A stretch of 64,000 bases of DNA from Methylocystis echinoides (GTDB lineage: Bacteria; Pseudomonadota; Alphaproteobacteria; Rhizobiales; Beijerinckiaceae): the NCBI RefSeq assembly GCF_040687965.1, contig NZ_CP156085.1, positions 186,001 to 250,000 on the forward strand, given 5' to 3'. The notes below the pieces were generated by a model that searched no databases, was not told the DNA's origin, and saw nothing but the letters and a program-made list of their open reading frames with translations. Positions 55,570 through 64,000 of this stretch are shown one piece after another. The translations under genes were made by a program, and so were the position numbers. Every line of letters starts with the position of its first letter. The first letter of the stretch is position 1.

Positions 55570-56709
55570 GTGTCCTTGGTGACCCTGTTGGTTATGCGCT
55601 TCATCGCCGTTCTCTTAATTACTCGCATTTGGCCCCCGGCGCTCGCCGCCCCGCTGCCTTCGCAACCAGAAGCGACGATTGTCGCTCCCCTCGCCGAGGC
55701 GCAGATCCAGGCGGCGGGGATAGAGACGCAGCCGGTAGAGCCCGAGGCGGGCGTCAGCGAGATCGTCGTGCCTGGCGTCGTCACGGTCCCGCCTCAGCAA
55801 CTCCGCATCGTGGCAGCTCCAGCAGCGGGCCTCGTCGAAACCCTGCTCGTCGCGCCTGACGAGGATGTGAAGGAAGGCGATCCCATCGCCACACTGAAGT
55901 CTTCCGAACTGGTGGAAGCCCAGCGCGGCTTTCTACACGCCATGTCGGAGGCCAATCTCGAAGCGGAGAAATTGCGTCGCGACGAGCAGCTCTTCAAGGA
56001 GCACATCATTGCCGAGCGGCGGCTGATTGTCACCCGCGCGGAGGCCTCTCAGGCAAGCGCAACGCTCGACGAACGGGCGCAGATTCTCACCCTCGCCGGC
56101 ATGACCGAGAATGAGATCAGCGCTCTTCGGAAGGAACGCAAACTCGCGAGCTCTCTGCTGGTCCGGGCGCCCATCGGCGGCACAATCCTTCAGCGTCACG
56201 GAATGACCGGCGAGCGCGTGGCGGCTTCGGCGCCGCTTGTCACGATCGCGCGCCTCGACCCGATCTGGGTCAATCTCCAGGTGCCGCTCAGCCGCGCCGT
56301 CGCGCTCGACAGCGTCGAACGCGTACATCTCGCCGCGTCCGGCGGGGACGGGAAACTCATCCGCGTAGGGCGTACGGCCGACACGGCGACCCAGTCCGTG
56401 ACGGCTGTGGCGGAATTCCGGCCCGGACGCAGCCCGCTCCGGCCAGGTCAGGCCGTGCAGGCGATCATGCGGGTTAAAGGCGGCGGCGCCGCGCAATGGC
56501 GGGTGCCGGCGGACGCCGTCGTCAGCCATCGCAATCACAACTGGGTCTTCCTGCGCGTTCCGGAGGGCTTTCGCGCCGTGCCGGTGACGCTCGTCTCCGA
56601 GACGCCGCAATTCGCCTCTGTGCAGGGGGCGCTCGCCGCCAGCGAGCGGGTCGCGACGCGCGGCCTACTGACCCTTCTCGCCGAGCTTGCAGAGATCGAG
56701 AGCAAGTGA
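55570..56709 (+). CDS. RND efflux periplasmic adaptor (heavy-metal type)
   Basis: 379 residues from GTG at 55570 (MSLVTLLVMRFIAVLLITRI); the ATG at 55594 is an alternative. A signal peptide ending ALA-AP precedes a CzcB/CusB-like adaptor: barrel strand IVVPGVVTVPPQQLRIVAAP, lipoyl half GLVETLLVAPDEDVKEGDPI, a two-helix hairpin (about 145-225, SELVEAQRGFLHAMSEANLE ... MTENEISALRKER), second lipoyl half LVRAPIGGTILQRHGMTGER, then the beta-barrel and membrane-proximal domains (WRVPADAVVSHRNHNWVFLR). No His-rich metal-binding N-terminal extension as in CzcB/CusF-fused types. It links the pump to the outer-membrane channel. Nine bases separate it from the pump gene. Confidence 0.88.
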   Translation: MSLVTLLVMRFIAVLLITRIWPPALAAPLPSQPEATIVAPLAEAQIQAAGIETQPVEPEAGVSEIVVPGVVTVPPQQLRIVAAPAAGLVETLLVAPDEDVKEGDPIATLKSSELVEAQRGFLHAMSEANLEAEKLRRDEQLFKEHIIAERRLIVTRAEASQASATLDERAQILTLAGMTENEISALRKERKLASSLLVRAPIGGTILQRHGMTGERVAASAPLVTIARLDPIWVNLQVPLSRAVALDSVERVHLAASGGDGKLIRVGRTADTATQSVTAVAEFRPGRSPLRPGQAVQAIMRVKGGGAAQWRVPADAVVSHRNHNWVFLRVPEGFRAVPVTLVSETPQFASVQGALAASERVATRGLLTLLAELAEIESK

Positions 56710-56718
56710 TCCTCCGTC

Positions 56719-59700
56719 ATGCTTGAGCGCCTCATCCATTTCTCGCTTCGCCAGCGGCTGCTCACTTTCCTCGGCGCGCTTTTTATCGCGGGCTGGGGGG
56801 CGATGAGCTATTTGAAGCTGCCGATCGACGCCTTTCCCGACGTCGCGCCGGCGCAGGTTCTCGTCGCCATGCGGGCGCCGGGCCTGACGCCCGAGGAGTT
56901 GGAGGCGCGCGTCACCGCCCCGATCGAGATCGCCGCCAAGGGCATCCCCTCCCTCGTGCGCATGCGCTCGACGACGCGTTATTCGGTCGCGCTCCTCACC
57001 TTCGAATTTTCGGAGGGGACGGACATCTATTGGGCGCGCGCGCAGGTCAACGAGCGTCTGTCTCAGGTTCAGGATCAGTTGCCGGACGGCGTCTCCGGCG
57101 GCCTCGCGCCGATCGTCACGCCGCTCGGCGAGATGCTGATGTTCACCCTCGTGGGCGGCGACCTCACGCCGACCGAGCAGCGCAGCCTGATCGACTGGAC
57201 AATCCGCCCCGCCATACGTGGCTTGCCCGGCGTCGCTGACCTCAACGTTCTCGGCGGCTTCGTGCGCACCTTTGAGGTGGCGCCCTCGCCCGCCGCCATG
57301 GCGGCGCGGGGCGTTACCGTGGCCATGCTCCAAACTTCGCTGTCCAAGAACAATCGCAATGACGGCGCCGGCCGCGTCCGGGATGGCGAGGAAGCGCTTT
57401 TGGTGCGGGCCGAGGGGCGGCTGCGTTCGCTCGAAGACATTCGCTCGGTGGTAATCGAGTCGCTCAAAACCGGCGTCGTCCGCGTCGGAGACGTCGCGGA
57501 GGTGCGAAACGGCTCCTTGCCCCGTAACGGCGTCGTCACCCGCAACGGAGAGAGCGAGGCCGTTTGGGGGCTGGTGCTCGGCCTGCGTGGCGCCGACGCG
57601 CGCACGGTGGTGGATGGCGTCAAAACTCGACTGGCCGAGATCGAACCACTGCTGCCCAAGGGCGCGAAGATCGAGATCTTCTACGATCGCAGCGAGCTTA
57701 TCGGCAAAGCCGTCTGGACGGTGCAGAAAGTGTTGCTCGAGGCAATCGTGCTCGTCGTTATTCTGCTCGCCTTGTTTCTTGGCAACCTCCGGGCTGCGCT
57801 CGTCGTCTCGGTCATCCTGCCGCTCGCCGCGCTCGTGACCTTTGGGGTCATGCGGCTTTGGGGCTTATCCGCCAATATCATGTCGCTCGGCGGCCTCGCC
57901 ATCGCCATTGGACTCCTCGTCGACTGCGCGGTGGTCGTTGTCGAGAATGTCGAGCACCGGCTTGCACACGCCCGCGACGCGACAGTCGCCGACCGTATCT
58001 TCATGACCCTCGAGGCGACGAGCGAGGTCGCGACGCCGCTTGTCTCGGGCGTCGTGATCATCGTCACGGTCTTCCTGCCGCTCCTCTCGCTCGAGGGTTT
58101 GGAGGGCCGGCTGTTCGCGCCCGTGGCGCTCACCATCGCCTTCGCTCTCGGCTCGGCCCTCATCCTGTCGCTGACGGTTGTGCCGGCGCTGAGCGCGAGC
58201 CTCCTGCGTCCGGGCGCCGCCGACGAACCCTGGCTTGTACGCAAGATCGCCGCCCGCTATGAGCTCCTGCTCGAGCTTTCGCTGCGGCGCCCTCTCGTCG
58301 TCGCCGGCCTCGCGGTCTTGGGCCTCATTATCGCCGGGCTGGCCTATTCGCGGATCGGCCAGACGTTCATGCCGGTGATGAACGAAGGCACGCCAGTCAT
58401 CACCGTACGCAAGCATCCGACGATCAGCGTCGCCGTGGCTGCCGAGACGGACAAGCTCATCCAGCGCGAGATCATGGAGAAAGTGCCGGAAGTGAAAGGA
58501 ATGATGGCCCGCGCTGGCGCTGACGAGTTGGGGATCGATCCGGTCGGCCTCAACGAGACCGATAATTTCCTCACGCTCGCGCCACAAAGCGAGTGGCGTG
58601 GCCATGGCATGGACTGGCTGACGGAGGAAATTCGCAAAGTGCTCGACCAGATACCTGGGATTTCCTACGCCTTCTCGCAGCCGATCGACATGCGCGTACA
58701 AGAGATGATCATCGGCGCGCGCGGCGACGTGGTCGTCAAGATTTTTGGCGATGACATCAACGACCTTAACCGGCTCACGCGCGAGGTGGCGACGGAGCTC
58801 AAGAAGATCCCCGGCGCACGCGACGTCTTCGGCCTGCAGAACGACGGCATGCGCTATCTCACCGCCCGCGTGGACCGACTGGCGGCCGGACGATTTGGTC
58901 TCAATGCCGGCGAGATTCAGGACGCGCTACGTGTCTGGGTCGACGGCCAGCAGGTCGGCATCGTGCTTGAAGGGCCGATCCGAACGCCGCTCGTCATTCG
59001 CGGTTCGGAGACCTCACGCCGCTCTTCGGTGGATTTCGCGCGCCTGCCGATGGTTTCGAACGACGGCAAGGTCGTCGAGCTCTCGCAGCTAGCGGACGTG
59101 CAGGCCGAGAACGGGCCGATACAGATCATCCGCGAGAGAGGGCGTCGCTATGCAACCGTGCTTGCCAATGTCGAAGGCCGCGATCTCGTCGGCTTCGTCG
59201 ACGAGGCCAAGGCGGCCGTCGGGAGTCATGTGAAGACGCCCAGGGGTTACAGCTATGAGTGGGGTGGCCAGTTCGAAAATCAGCAGCGCGCCTCGGCGCG
59301 CCTCGCCATCGTCGTGCCGATTGCGCTGGCGCTGATCTTCCTTCTGCTCTACTTCACCTTCAACTCCGCAATGCAAGCCACCCTCGTCTTCTGCAACGTG
59401 CCCTTCGCGGCGATCGGCGGTATTCTCGGTCTCTGGCTCTCCGGCGAATTCCTCTCGGTCCCGGCGTCCGTCGGATTCATTGCGCTGATTGGCATCGCCG
59501 TGCTGAACGGCGTGGTTCTGATTTCGTATATCAACAAGCTCGTTTCGGAAGGAAACCCCACCACTCGCGAGGCGGTCGTCGAAGGCGCGCGACGGCGCAT
59601 GCGTCCAGTGCTGCTCACCGCGACGATCGCGGCCTTCGGCCTTATTCCCTTCCTGTTCGCCACCGGACCTGGCGCCGAGATTCAGCGACCCCTTGCCATC

Positions 59701-59832
59701 GTGGTGATCGGGGGCCTGATATCCGCAACGGCGCTAACGCTCGTGCTTTTACCGATCCTCTACGATCGCGCGACTGGTTGGCGTCTGCGCATCAAGCGGA
59801 GCCGCTTTTTGAAAAAAGAGGTCCAGGTGTGA
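56719..59832 (+). CDS. heavy-metal-efflux family RND pump (CzcA/CusA-like)
   Basis: 1037 residues, the usual length. First helix RQRLLTFLGALFIAGWGAMS, then YLKLPIDAFPDVAPAQVLVA of the HME family. Helix 4 reads SLGGLAIAIGLLVDCAVVVV EN (Asp402, Glu409): this has the Asp of the proton relay but Ala where CzcA-type divalent-metal pumps have a first Asp (LDFGxxVDG), more like CusA. Yet the periplasmic site lacks the Met of CusA (MNEGTPVITVRKHPTISVAV), so neither Cu/Ag nor Zn/Co/Cd can be assigned. Central gene of the tripartite operon, powered by proton flow. Confidence 0.92.
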   Translation: MLERLIHFSLRQRLLTFLGALFIAGWGAMSYLKLPIDAFPDVAPAQVLVAMRAPGLTPEELEARVTAPIEIAAKGIPSLVRMRSTTRYSVALLTFEFSEGTDIYWARAQVNERLSQVQDQLPDGVSGGLAPIVTPLGEMLMFTLVGGDLTPTEQRSLIDWTIRPAIRGLPGVADLNVLGGFVRTFEVAPSPAAMAARGVTVAMLQTSLSKNNRNDGAGRVRDGEEALLVRAEGRLRSLEDIRSVVIESLKTGVVRVGDVAEVRNGSLPRNGVVTRNGESEAVWGLVLGLRGADARTVVDGVKTRLAEIEPLLPKGAKIEIFYDRSELIGKAVWTVQKVLLEAIVLVVILLALFLGNLRAALVVSVILPLAALVTFGVMRLWGLSANIMSLGGLAIAIGLLVDCAVVVVENVEHRLAHARDATVADRIFMTLEATSEVATPLVSGVVIIVTVFLPLLSLEGLEGRLFAPVALTIAFALGSALILSLTVVPALSASLLRPGAADEPWLVRKIAARYELLLELSLRRPLVVAGLAVLGLIIAGLAYSRIGQTFMPVMNEGTPVITVRKHPTISVAVAAETDKLIQREIMEKVPEVKGMMARAGADELGIDPVGLNETDNFLTLAPQSEWRGHGMDWLTEEIRKVLDQIPGISYAFSQPIDMRVQEMIIGARGDVVVKIFGDDINDLNRLTREVATELKKIPGARDVFGLQNDGMRYLTARVDRLAAGRFGLNAGEIQDALRVWVDGQQVGIVLEGPIRTPLVIRGSETSRRSSVDFARLPMVSNDGKVVELSQLADVQAENGPIQIIRERGRRYATVLANVEGRDLVGFVDEAKAAVGSHVKTPRGYSYEWGGQFENQQRASARLAIVVPIALALIFLLLYFTFNSAMQATLVFCNVPFAAIGGILGLWLSGEFLSVPASVGFIALIGIAVLNGVVLISYINKLVSEGNPTTREAVVEGARRRMRPVLLTATIAAFGLIPFLFATGPGAEIQRPLAIVVIGGLISATALTLVLLPILYDRATGWRLRIKRSRFLKKEVQV

Positions 59833-61130
59833 GACAAAAGGCGACGATTGTCGCACTATCCCTTTGCGCATTAACGGCTGACGCGAGCGCCGCGCCGAAG
59901 ACCACCGGCCGAGTGACCTTAAAGGGCGACCAGCCGATCGAGAAAAGAAAGAAGCCGCCGCTCGGCCATGTTCTTGTGCGCCACCTCGACATGGCGGTCG
60001 CGATCGACGCCCAGTCCCAGGGGCTCGCCGCGCAGTTCGGCGCGGTGACCTCGCGCTTCGCCACGACGCGCTCGATCACGCCCGGCTCGCCCTACGTCGG
60101 CGGCCTGCAACGCAACGCGGTGGGTGGCAACTTACGCAACTACAATGAAGCGGAGGTCGAGGCGGGCTTGCCGCTGTGGCTGCCTGGCCAGCGCGACGCC
60201 ATGGAGACGACGGTCGCCACGGGCGCCCTCGAGGTCGAGGAGCGCATTGCGCTCAGGCGCCTCGAGGTCGCGGGCCTCTTGCGCGACGCCTGGTGGAACG
60301 CCCAGCGCGCGGCGCGCGAGGCGGGCGTGGCGCGTAACCGCGTCGCCACGGCGCGCGAGATCGGCGCCGATATGACGCGGCGCGTCGAACTCGGCGACGC
60401 CGCCCAGGCCGACGCGCTGCTGGCGAGAAACGAATTGCTCGCCGCCGAAACGGAGCTCGCGCAGGCGGAGGGCGCCGTAAAGGTGGCGCGCGTGAACTAT
60501 GAGGCGCTCACCGGCGGCGCGCCGCCCGACGGATCGCTCGAAACCCTGAAGCCCGCCTGCCCGATAGAGGACCATCCGGCCTTGCGCACGCCGATCGCCG
60601 CGCTGCGGCGCGCTGAAGCACAGCTTCAGCTCGTCGAGGCGACGCCGATCGACAGTCCCGACGTCGCCGTCTTCGGCCGGCAGGAGCATAATCGGCAATA
60701 TTCGACCGATCTTTCGCAACCGATCAACGACCAGCGGACCGACGCCACGACGGTCGGCGTGCGCGTGCGCATTCCTTTGCCGACGGACGGCCGCCAGGAG
60801 CCGCGCCGGGCGGAGGCCATCGCGGAGATGACCCGCGCCGCCGCCGGTTATGAAAAGGCCAAGCGCGTGGTATCCGCTGAGATCAGGGCGGCGCAAGCTA
60901 ATCTTGCAGCGGCCAAGCGCGCCTCTTCAATTACGAACAAGCGCCTCGCCGTGGCCAACGCACAATTCGAATTGGCGCGTAAATCCTTTGCGCTCGGCGA
61001 AATCGGCGGGCTGGACTTCTATCGCATTCGGCAACTGGAGCTTGAAGCGCAGCGTGCGAAAGCTGCGGCGGCGGTTGCAGTCGGCGTGGCGATTTCACGG
61101 ATCAATCAGGCGCAGGGTTACGCGCCTTGA
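59829..61130 (+). CDS. outer-membrane efflux protein (TolC/CzcC-like)
   Basis: 433 residues from the GTG at 59829, which overlaps the pump's TGA (GTGA), so translation is coupled; the longer open frame to 59259 lies inside the pump gene. A signal peptide (MRQKATIVALSLCALTADAS, A-AP) precedes two OEP repeats: long helices (LRRLEVAGLLRDAWWNAQRA ... DALLARNELLAAETELAQAE and EIRAAQANLAAAKRASSITN) and beta strands (DATTVGVRVRIPLPTDGRQE). Forms the exit duct of the tripartite pump. A TolC-like channel could also dock to the adaptor fused to the ATPase 8.5 kb upstream (inference). Confidence 0.88.
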   Translation: MRQKATIVALSLCALTADASAAPKTTGRVTLKGDQPIEKRKKPPLGHVLVRHLDMAVAIDAQSQGLAAQFGAVTSRFATTRSITPGSPYVGGLQRNAVGGNLRNYNEAEVEAGLPLWLPGQRDAMETTVATGALEVEERIALRRLEVAGLLRDAWWNAQRAAREAGVARNRVATAREIGADMTRRVELGDAAQADALLARNELLAAETELAQAEGAVKVARVNYEALTGGAPPDGSLETLKPACPIEDHPALRTPIAALRRAEAQLQLVEATPIDSPDVAVFGRQEHNRQYSTDLSQPINDQRTDATTVGVRVRIPLPTDGRQEPRRAEAIAEMTRAAAGYEKAKRVVSAEIRAAQANLAAAKRASSITNKRLAVANAQFELARKSFALGEIGGLDFYRIRQLELEAQRAKAAAAVAVGVAISRINQAQGYAP

Positions 61131-61165
61131 ATAAAAAGCCGTTATCCCGACACGCTGGGACTTCG

Positions 61166-61621
61166 TCAAAACTCTTCCCCGCCAGTTTGGAACAAGCTCG
61201 TAAATGCTCCCTTGATCTTCCGCAATTCCCCCAGATGTAGTAGCGCGAGCCGATCCAGGCAGCGCCCCCCAGAAGGGGTCATAATAACCAGTGATCGTCG
61301 CCGATCCGAAGGATCGGTCTTTCGCTTCACAAGCTTTGCCTGGTCAAGGCGGGACACGAGCTCCGCAGCGCTATGGTCGCGTATCATCAACTGATCGGCA
61401 AGCTCACCTATACTGATGTGACCGTCCCCCCGGAAGGTCTTAATGACCAGAAGCGCCTGATACCATTGCATGGTGACGCCTTCATCAGCCGCAGCCGCCT
61501 CGCTGAAAGCCAAAAATTTCCGCAGCGCGGAGCGAAAATTCGCAAGAGCCTCCAGTTCCTGATCTGTTGGTCGAGGGTTCAGCCTGTCTGCTTGCTCAAC
61601 GGTTGCTGGCGTAGTGCTCAC
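61166..61621 (-). CDS. MarR-family transcriptional regulator
   Basis: 151 residues from GTG at 61621 (MSTTPATVEQADRLNP), selected because GGGGGAG lies two to eight bases upstream. Winged-helix core: GVTMQWYQALLVIKTFRGDG, HISIGELADQLMIRDHSAAE (recognition helix) and wing VKRKTDPSDRRRSLVIMTPS, with helices at both ends for dimer formation. It converges on the outer-membrane-factor gene (35 bases). MarR regulators usually repress neighbouring efflux genes; the shared palindromic motif at 55409 and 61789 supports control of the RND operon and of the region in front of its own gene. Confidence 0.9.
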   Translation of the reverse strand: MSTTPATVEQADRLNPRPTDQELEALANFRSALRKFLAFSEAAAADEGVTMQWYQALLVIKTFRGDGHISIGELADQLMIRDHSAAELVSRLDQAKLVKRKTDPSDRRRSLVIMTPSGGRCLDRLALLHLGELRKIKGAFTSLFQTGGEEF

Positions 61622-61788
61622 GACTCCCCCTCTCGCGGACCAGGGCCATTTTCCTGGCCGCATGCTTTAAGCACAATGCGCTGGCGGTTCAATTGGGTCA
61701 ATGGGTTCGCCCCTCTCGGACATATCGCCCGCGCGACCTCCCGGCCCGAACAAGCCTTGCTTTCGCTCGCTCCACGATATATCTTTAC

Positions 61789-61803
61789 TCGTAGTGCGAT
61801 ATA
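61789..61803. promoter_or_regulatory. second copy of the RND-operon operator motif
   Basis: TCGTAGTGCGATATA, identical over 15 bases to the complement of the palindrome at 55409-55427; the left arm is degenerate (TTACTCG). It lies 168 bases upstream of the MarR start and 40 bases before the ATG of the PCuAC-like gene at 61843, so it could control either or both. Confidence 0.65.
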
Positions 61804-61842
61804 ACCTGAAGACCGACTTAACTTTGCCGCGGGCAAAACAGT

Positions 61843-62436
61843 ATGCAGGAGGGCCCCATATTGCACCGGCCGGAAAGTCCTGAGCGCGCTTCACTTCCGC
61901 TAAAACGGCTTTGCCGGGATACCCTTCAGCGCCCTTCACGTCGGCGGGGCCTCACCCCGCTGAACTGGATCGTCCTGGGTGTGGCGTGCATCTTCATGGA
62001 ATGGGCGCCGCAACCGGGATCCGCCCATGATTTTGTGATTGGGCGCCTCGAGGTCGGAAATCCCCGCCTGGCGGCGCCCCGAGAAGACGAGACTCGCGCT
62101 CCGCTTTCAATGACCATTCATAACAACGGCGATACGTCCGACACGCTCGTCAGCGTCACGTCACATCGCCTGGGAAAGGCGGTTTTGCGCATCCTGTCGA
62201 CGCAGCTCGTGCCCCCGAAAGGCATCCTGATCCCCCCGCATGCCGCGGTTTTGATCGAGCCTCGACGTCCTTTGGTTATATTTCAGGACGTCAGCGGCGC
62301 GATCCTGGCGGATCGCGAGAAAATTACGCTTCATTTCGAGAAAGCTGGAGAGTTGACGATAGAGGCGATCGTGGAACCGGCTGACTCAAACCGTGCGCAT
62401 GGAAGGGAAGCGACCGGAGCCGGAGAAATCCGTTGA
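61843..62436 (+). CDS. PCuAC-like (DUF461) periplasmic protein without copper ligands
   Basis: 197 residues. After a basic leader, a hydrophobic segment (TPLNWIVLGVACIFMEWAPQ) with a likely cleavage at GSA-HD exports a beta-rich domain of the PCuAC type: PLSMTIHNNGDTSDTLVSVT, PPKGILIPPHAAVLIEPRRP, ITLHFEKAGELTIEAIV. The family copper site H-M-x10-M-x21-H-x-M is not present: ILS and LVI stand where the His/Met ligands should be. It may have changed function or bind another ligand. The start is uncertain; 61843 is the only ATG before the export signal. It sits next to the motif at 61789. Confidence 0.7.
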   Translation: MQEGPILHRPESPERASLPLKRLCRDTLQRPSRRRGLTPLNWIVLGVACIFMEWAPQPGSAHDFVIGRLEVGNPRLAAPREDETRAPLSMTIHNNGDTSDTLVSVTSHRLGKAVLRILSTQLVPPKGILIPPHAAVLIEPRRPLVIFQDVSGAILADREKITLHFEKAGELTIEAIVEPADSNRAHGREATGAGEIR

Positions 62437-62526
62437 ATCAGGTCGCCCGTCGAAGACATTTGCGATCCAAGTGCGACTGCAACCGCTTGCAGCACGGATA
62501 GATCTGAACGCTGACGAGCGGCGACG

Positions 62527-63300
62527 ATGCGCCCAATGGAGGGACGACTGACGAAGCAGTCTAAATTTCAGAAGTCGAATGCCGACTGGGCGCTGTTTCT
62601 GGATTTCGACGGCACACTCGTCGACATTGCGCCTTCGCCAGAGTCCGTTCATGTTCCCAGAGAGCTACCGACGCTGCTTGGGCGCCTCGATGCTGCTCTC
62701 GGTGGCGCACTGGCGATAGTGACGGGCCGATCGATCGAAGCGATAGACGCTTATCTAGCTCCGCTGCGGCCGATTACAGCCGGAGTCCACGGGGCCGAGC
62801 TCCGCCTGGGACGCGAGCAAATCATCTCCACGGCTCTACCGCTTCCTCCAGCTGCGGTCGAAGCCATATCGGCGCTCAGCAACAAGGTCGACGGCGTCAG
62901 AATTGAGATCAAACGAAGCTCATTAGCGGTCCATTTTCGGTCGAACCCCGCTGCTGCCCGCGAGATTGAAGAGGAGTTGCGCCGTGTCCTGATAGACGGG
63001 GCGAGCGGATTCATCATTCGTCCGGGGCGGATGGTCTACGAGCTCCTGCCTTCTCATGTCTCAAAGGGAGGCGCGATTGACGCGCTGCTCGAGCTTCCGC
63101 TGTTCTTCGGGCGACGACCGATCGTAATCGGGGACGACCGTTCCGATGAGACGGCGTTCGAAGCCGCCGAACGACGCGGCGGCTTGGCCTTCACTGTGGC
63201 GGGAGAGCATTTCTCCCGGGATAGCGCAGACTTCGAGAGCCCGTTGGAGGTAAGGTCGTGGCTTGCGGCGTTCGCAGCGAGGTTTGGCGCGCATGATTGA
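62527..63300 (+). CDS. otsB: trehalose-6-phosphate phosphatase
   Basis: 257 residues, a HAD-family OtsB. Motif I is LFLDFDGTLVDIAPSP (Asp26, Asp28), motif II LAIVTGRSIEAID, cap with AGVHGAELRLG, motif III in VYELLPSHVSKGGAIDALLE, and motif IV IVIGDDRSDETAFEAAERRG. It hydrolyses trehalose-6-phosphate to trehalose in the cytoplasm. Its stop overlaps the start of the following GH15-type gene (ATGATTGA), indicating an operon. The synthase otsA is not in the window but may lie beyond the right edge. Confidence 0.93.
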   Translation: MRPMEGRLTKQSKFQKSNADWALFLDFDGTLVDIAPSPESVHVPRELPTLLGRLDAALGGALAIVTGRSIEAIDAYLAPLRPITAGVHGAELRLGREQIISTALPLPPAAVEAISALSNKVDGVRIEIKRSSLAVHFRSNPAAAREIEEELRRVLIDGASGFIIRPGRMVYELLPSHVSKGGAIDALLELPLFFGRRPIVIGDDRSDETAFEAAERRGGLAFTVAGEHFSRDSADFESPLEVRSWLAAFAARFGAHD

Positions 63301-64000
63301 GAGACCGTCGCTTCACCTTGCCGCAGTCGGCAACGGCGCAATAGCGGCTTTGATCGACCGCAACGCCAGCATTGTTTGGAGTTGCTGGCCGCGTATCGAC
63401 GGCGACCCCATTTTCTGCGCGTTGACGGATGGCGACGCTCCCGACAATGGCTTTTTTTCCATCGAGCTCGACCAAGCGACAGAGACGGAGCAGCGCTACC
63501 TCCGCAATACAGCAATTGTGCGCACGGTCCTGCGCGCCCGATCGGGCGCCTCCCTCCAGATTACCGACTTTGCGCCACGGTTCCGGCGGTATCATCGTGT
63601 GTTTCGACCGCCGATGATCGTTCGTCGGATTGAACCGCTTGAAGGCCTGTGTCGAACTCGCGTGCGCTGCCGTCCGCGCATGAATTACGGTGAAAGCGTC
63701 GCTGAGCCCGTTCCAGGAAGCAACCACGTTCGCTATGCAACCGCTTTCGGCGCTGTTCGACTTACTTCCGATGCGCCTGCCACGTATATCGCACACGAGG
63801 CCGGCTTTATCCTCTCTCACCCGATCACCCTGATCCTTCATGCGGACGAAGCTCTGGCCGACTCGATCCCGCACGTCGGCCGAGAATTCCAGGATTATAC
63901 AGAGGACTACTGGCTGAACTGGGTGCGGACCTTGAATGTGCCCTTCGAATGGCAGGAGCAGGTTATTCGTGCCGCGATAACGCTCCAGCTTTGCGCCTAT
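63293..64000 (+). CDS. glycoside hydrolase family 15-type protein (partial, cut by window end)
   Basis: 236 residues are visible from ATG at 63293. The start MIERPSLHLAAVGNGAIAAL IDRNASIVWSCWPRIDGDPI is typical of the N-terminal super-beta-sandwich of bacterial GH15 glucoamylase/trehalase-like proteins, followed by ITDFAPRFRRYHRVFRPPMI and DYTEDYWLNWVRTLNVPFEW, which leads into the (alpha/alpha)6 barrel. Catalytic glutamates would lie beyond 64000. Genes of this kind next to otsBA are common in Hyphomicrobiales and may act on trehalose or other alpha-glucans. The frame is open to the window edge. Confidence 0.85.
   Translation, partial: MIERPSLHLAAVGNGAIAALIDRNASIVWSCWPRIDGDPIFCALTDGDAPDNGFFSIELDQATETEQRYLRNTAIVRTVLRARSGASLQITDFAPRFRRYHRVFRPPMIVRRIEPLEGLCRTRVRCRPRMNYGESVAEPVPGSNHVRYATAFGAVRLTSDAPATYIAHEAGFILSHPITLILHADEALADSIPHVGREFQDYTEDYWLNWVRTLNVPFEWQEQVIRAAITLQLCAY

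Noticed and set aside
59259-61130. 623-residue form of the outer-membrane factor
   Set aside because: The first 190 codons lie inside the RND pump gene in another frame; the GTG at 59829 gives a proper signal peptide and coupled start.

Overview
The window is GC-rich DNA from a Gram-negative bacterium, most likely an alphaproteobacterium of the Hyphomicrobiales. The evidence is codon use, the many PAS/HWE-type histidine kinases, an OpgC-like glucan succinylase and an SmbP-like metal-binding protein; the SmbP gene hints at a methanotroph or nitrifier-like lifestyle, but that is inference. No rRNA, tRNA, CRISPR array or replication origin was found. It looks like an accessory or plastic region: intact genes alternate with remnants of at least eight IS families (ISL3, IS110, IS3, IS481, IS21, IS66, IS5) and many broken genes.

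Layout. 1-10 kb: an AI-2E-type membrane protein, ISL3 and IS110 debris, a DUF4142 protein, an NDUFA9-like NAD(P)-binding protein, small secreted proteins, and one intact IS3-family element (8532-9799) inserted exactly at the start codon of a cysteine-rich secreted protein. 10-23 kb: a sensory block with a PAS protein, a CHASE3 hybrid kinase and a PAS-HWE kinase on + or -, then a minus-strand run of two-component genes (22345 down to 17803). 22.4-31.3 kb: debris (metal P-type ATPase lacking its phosphorylation site, IstB pieces, benzoylformate decarboxylase remnant) around an intact bacterioferritin and a five-PAS SpoIIE-type phosphatase. 31.5-33 kb: a dihydrolipoamide-dehydrogenase-like flavoprotein. 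33.9-36.5 kb: a mosaic of IS5, two inverted pieces of a sulP paralogue, ISL3, a PAS fragment and a deleted IS3 element.

37-53 kb: a kinase-like/HAD phosphatase gene pair, OpgC, an NhaP-type antiporter, SmbP, an intact SulP transporter facing a LysR/NhaR-type regulator, and a P-type cation ATPase whose reading frame runs on into a complete HlyD/MacA-like periplasmic adaptor (47574-51286, one single-base frameshift). 53.4-64 kb: an adenylate cyclase, then a heavy-metal-type RND tripartite efflux operon (adaptor, pump, outer-membrane factor) followed by a convergent MarR regulator, a degenerate PCuAC-like protein, and an OtsB trehalose phosphatase overlapping a GH15-family gene cut by the window end.

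The most unusual item is the P-type ATPase-adaptor fusion. Topology (ATPase C-terminus in the cytoplasm, one added membrane helix, adaptor in the periplasm) fits an ATP-driven pump that could dock to an outer-membrane channel. A shared 15-bp motif ties the MarR gene region to the RND operon. Several otherwise good genes are each broken by loss of one base in a short purine run, so sequencing error must be excluded before they are called pseudogenes.
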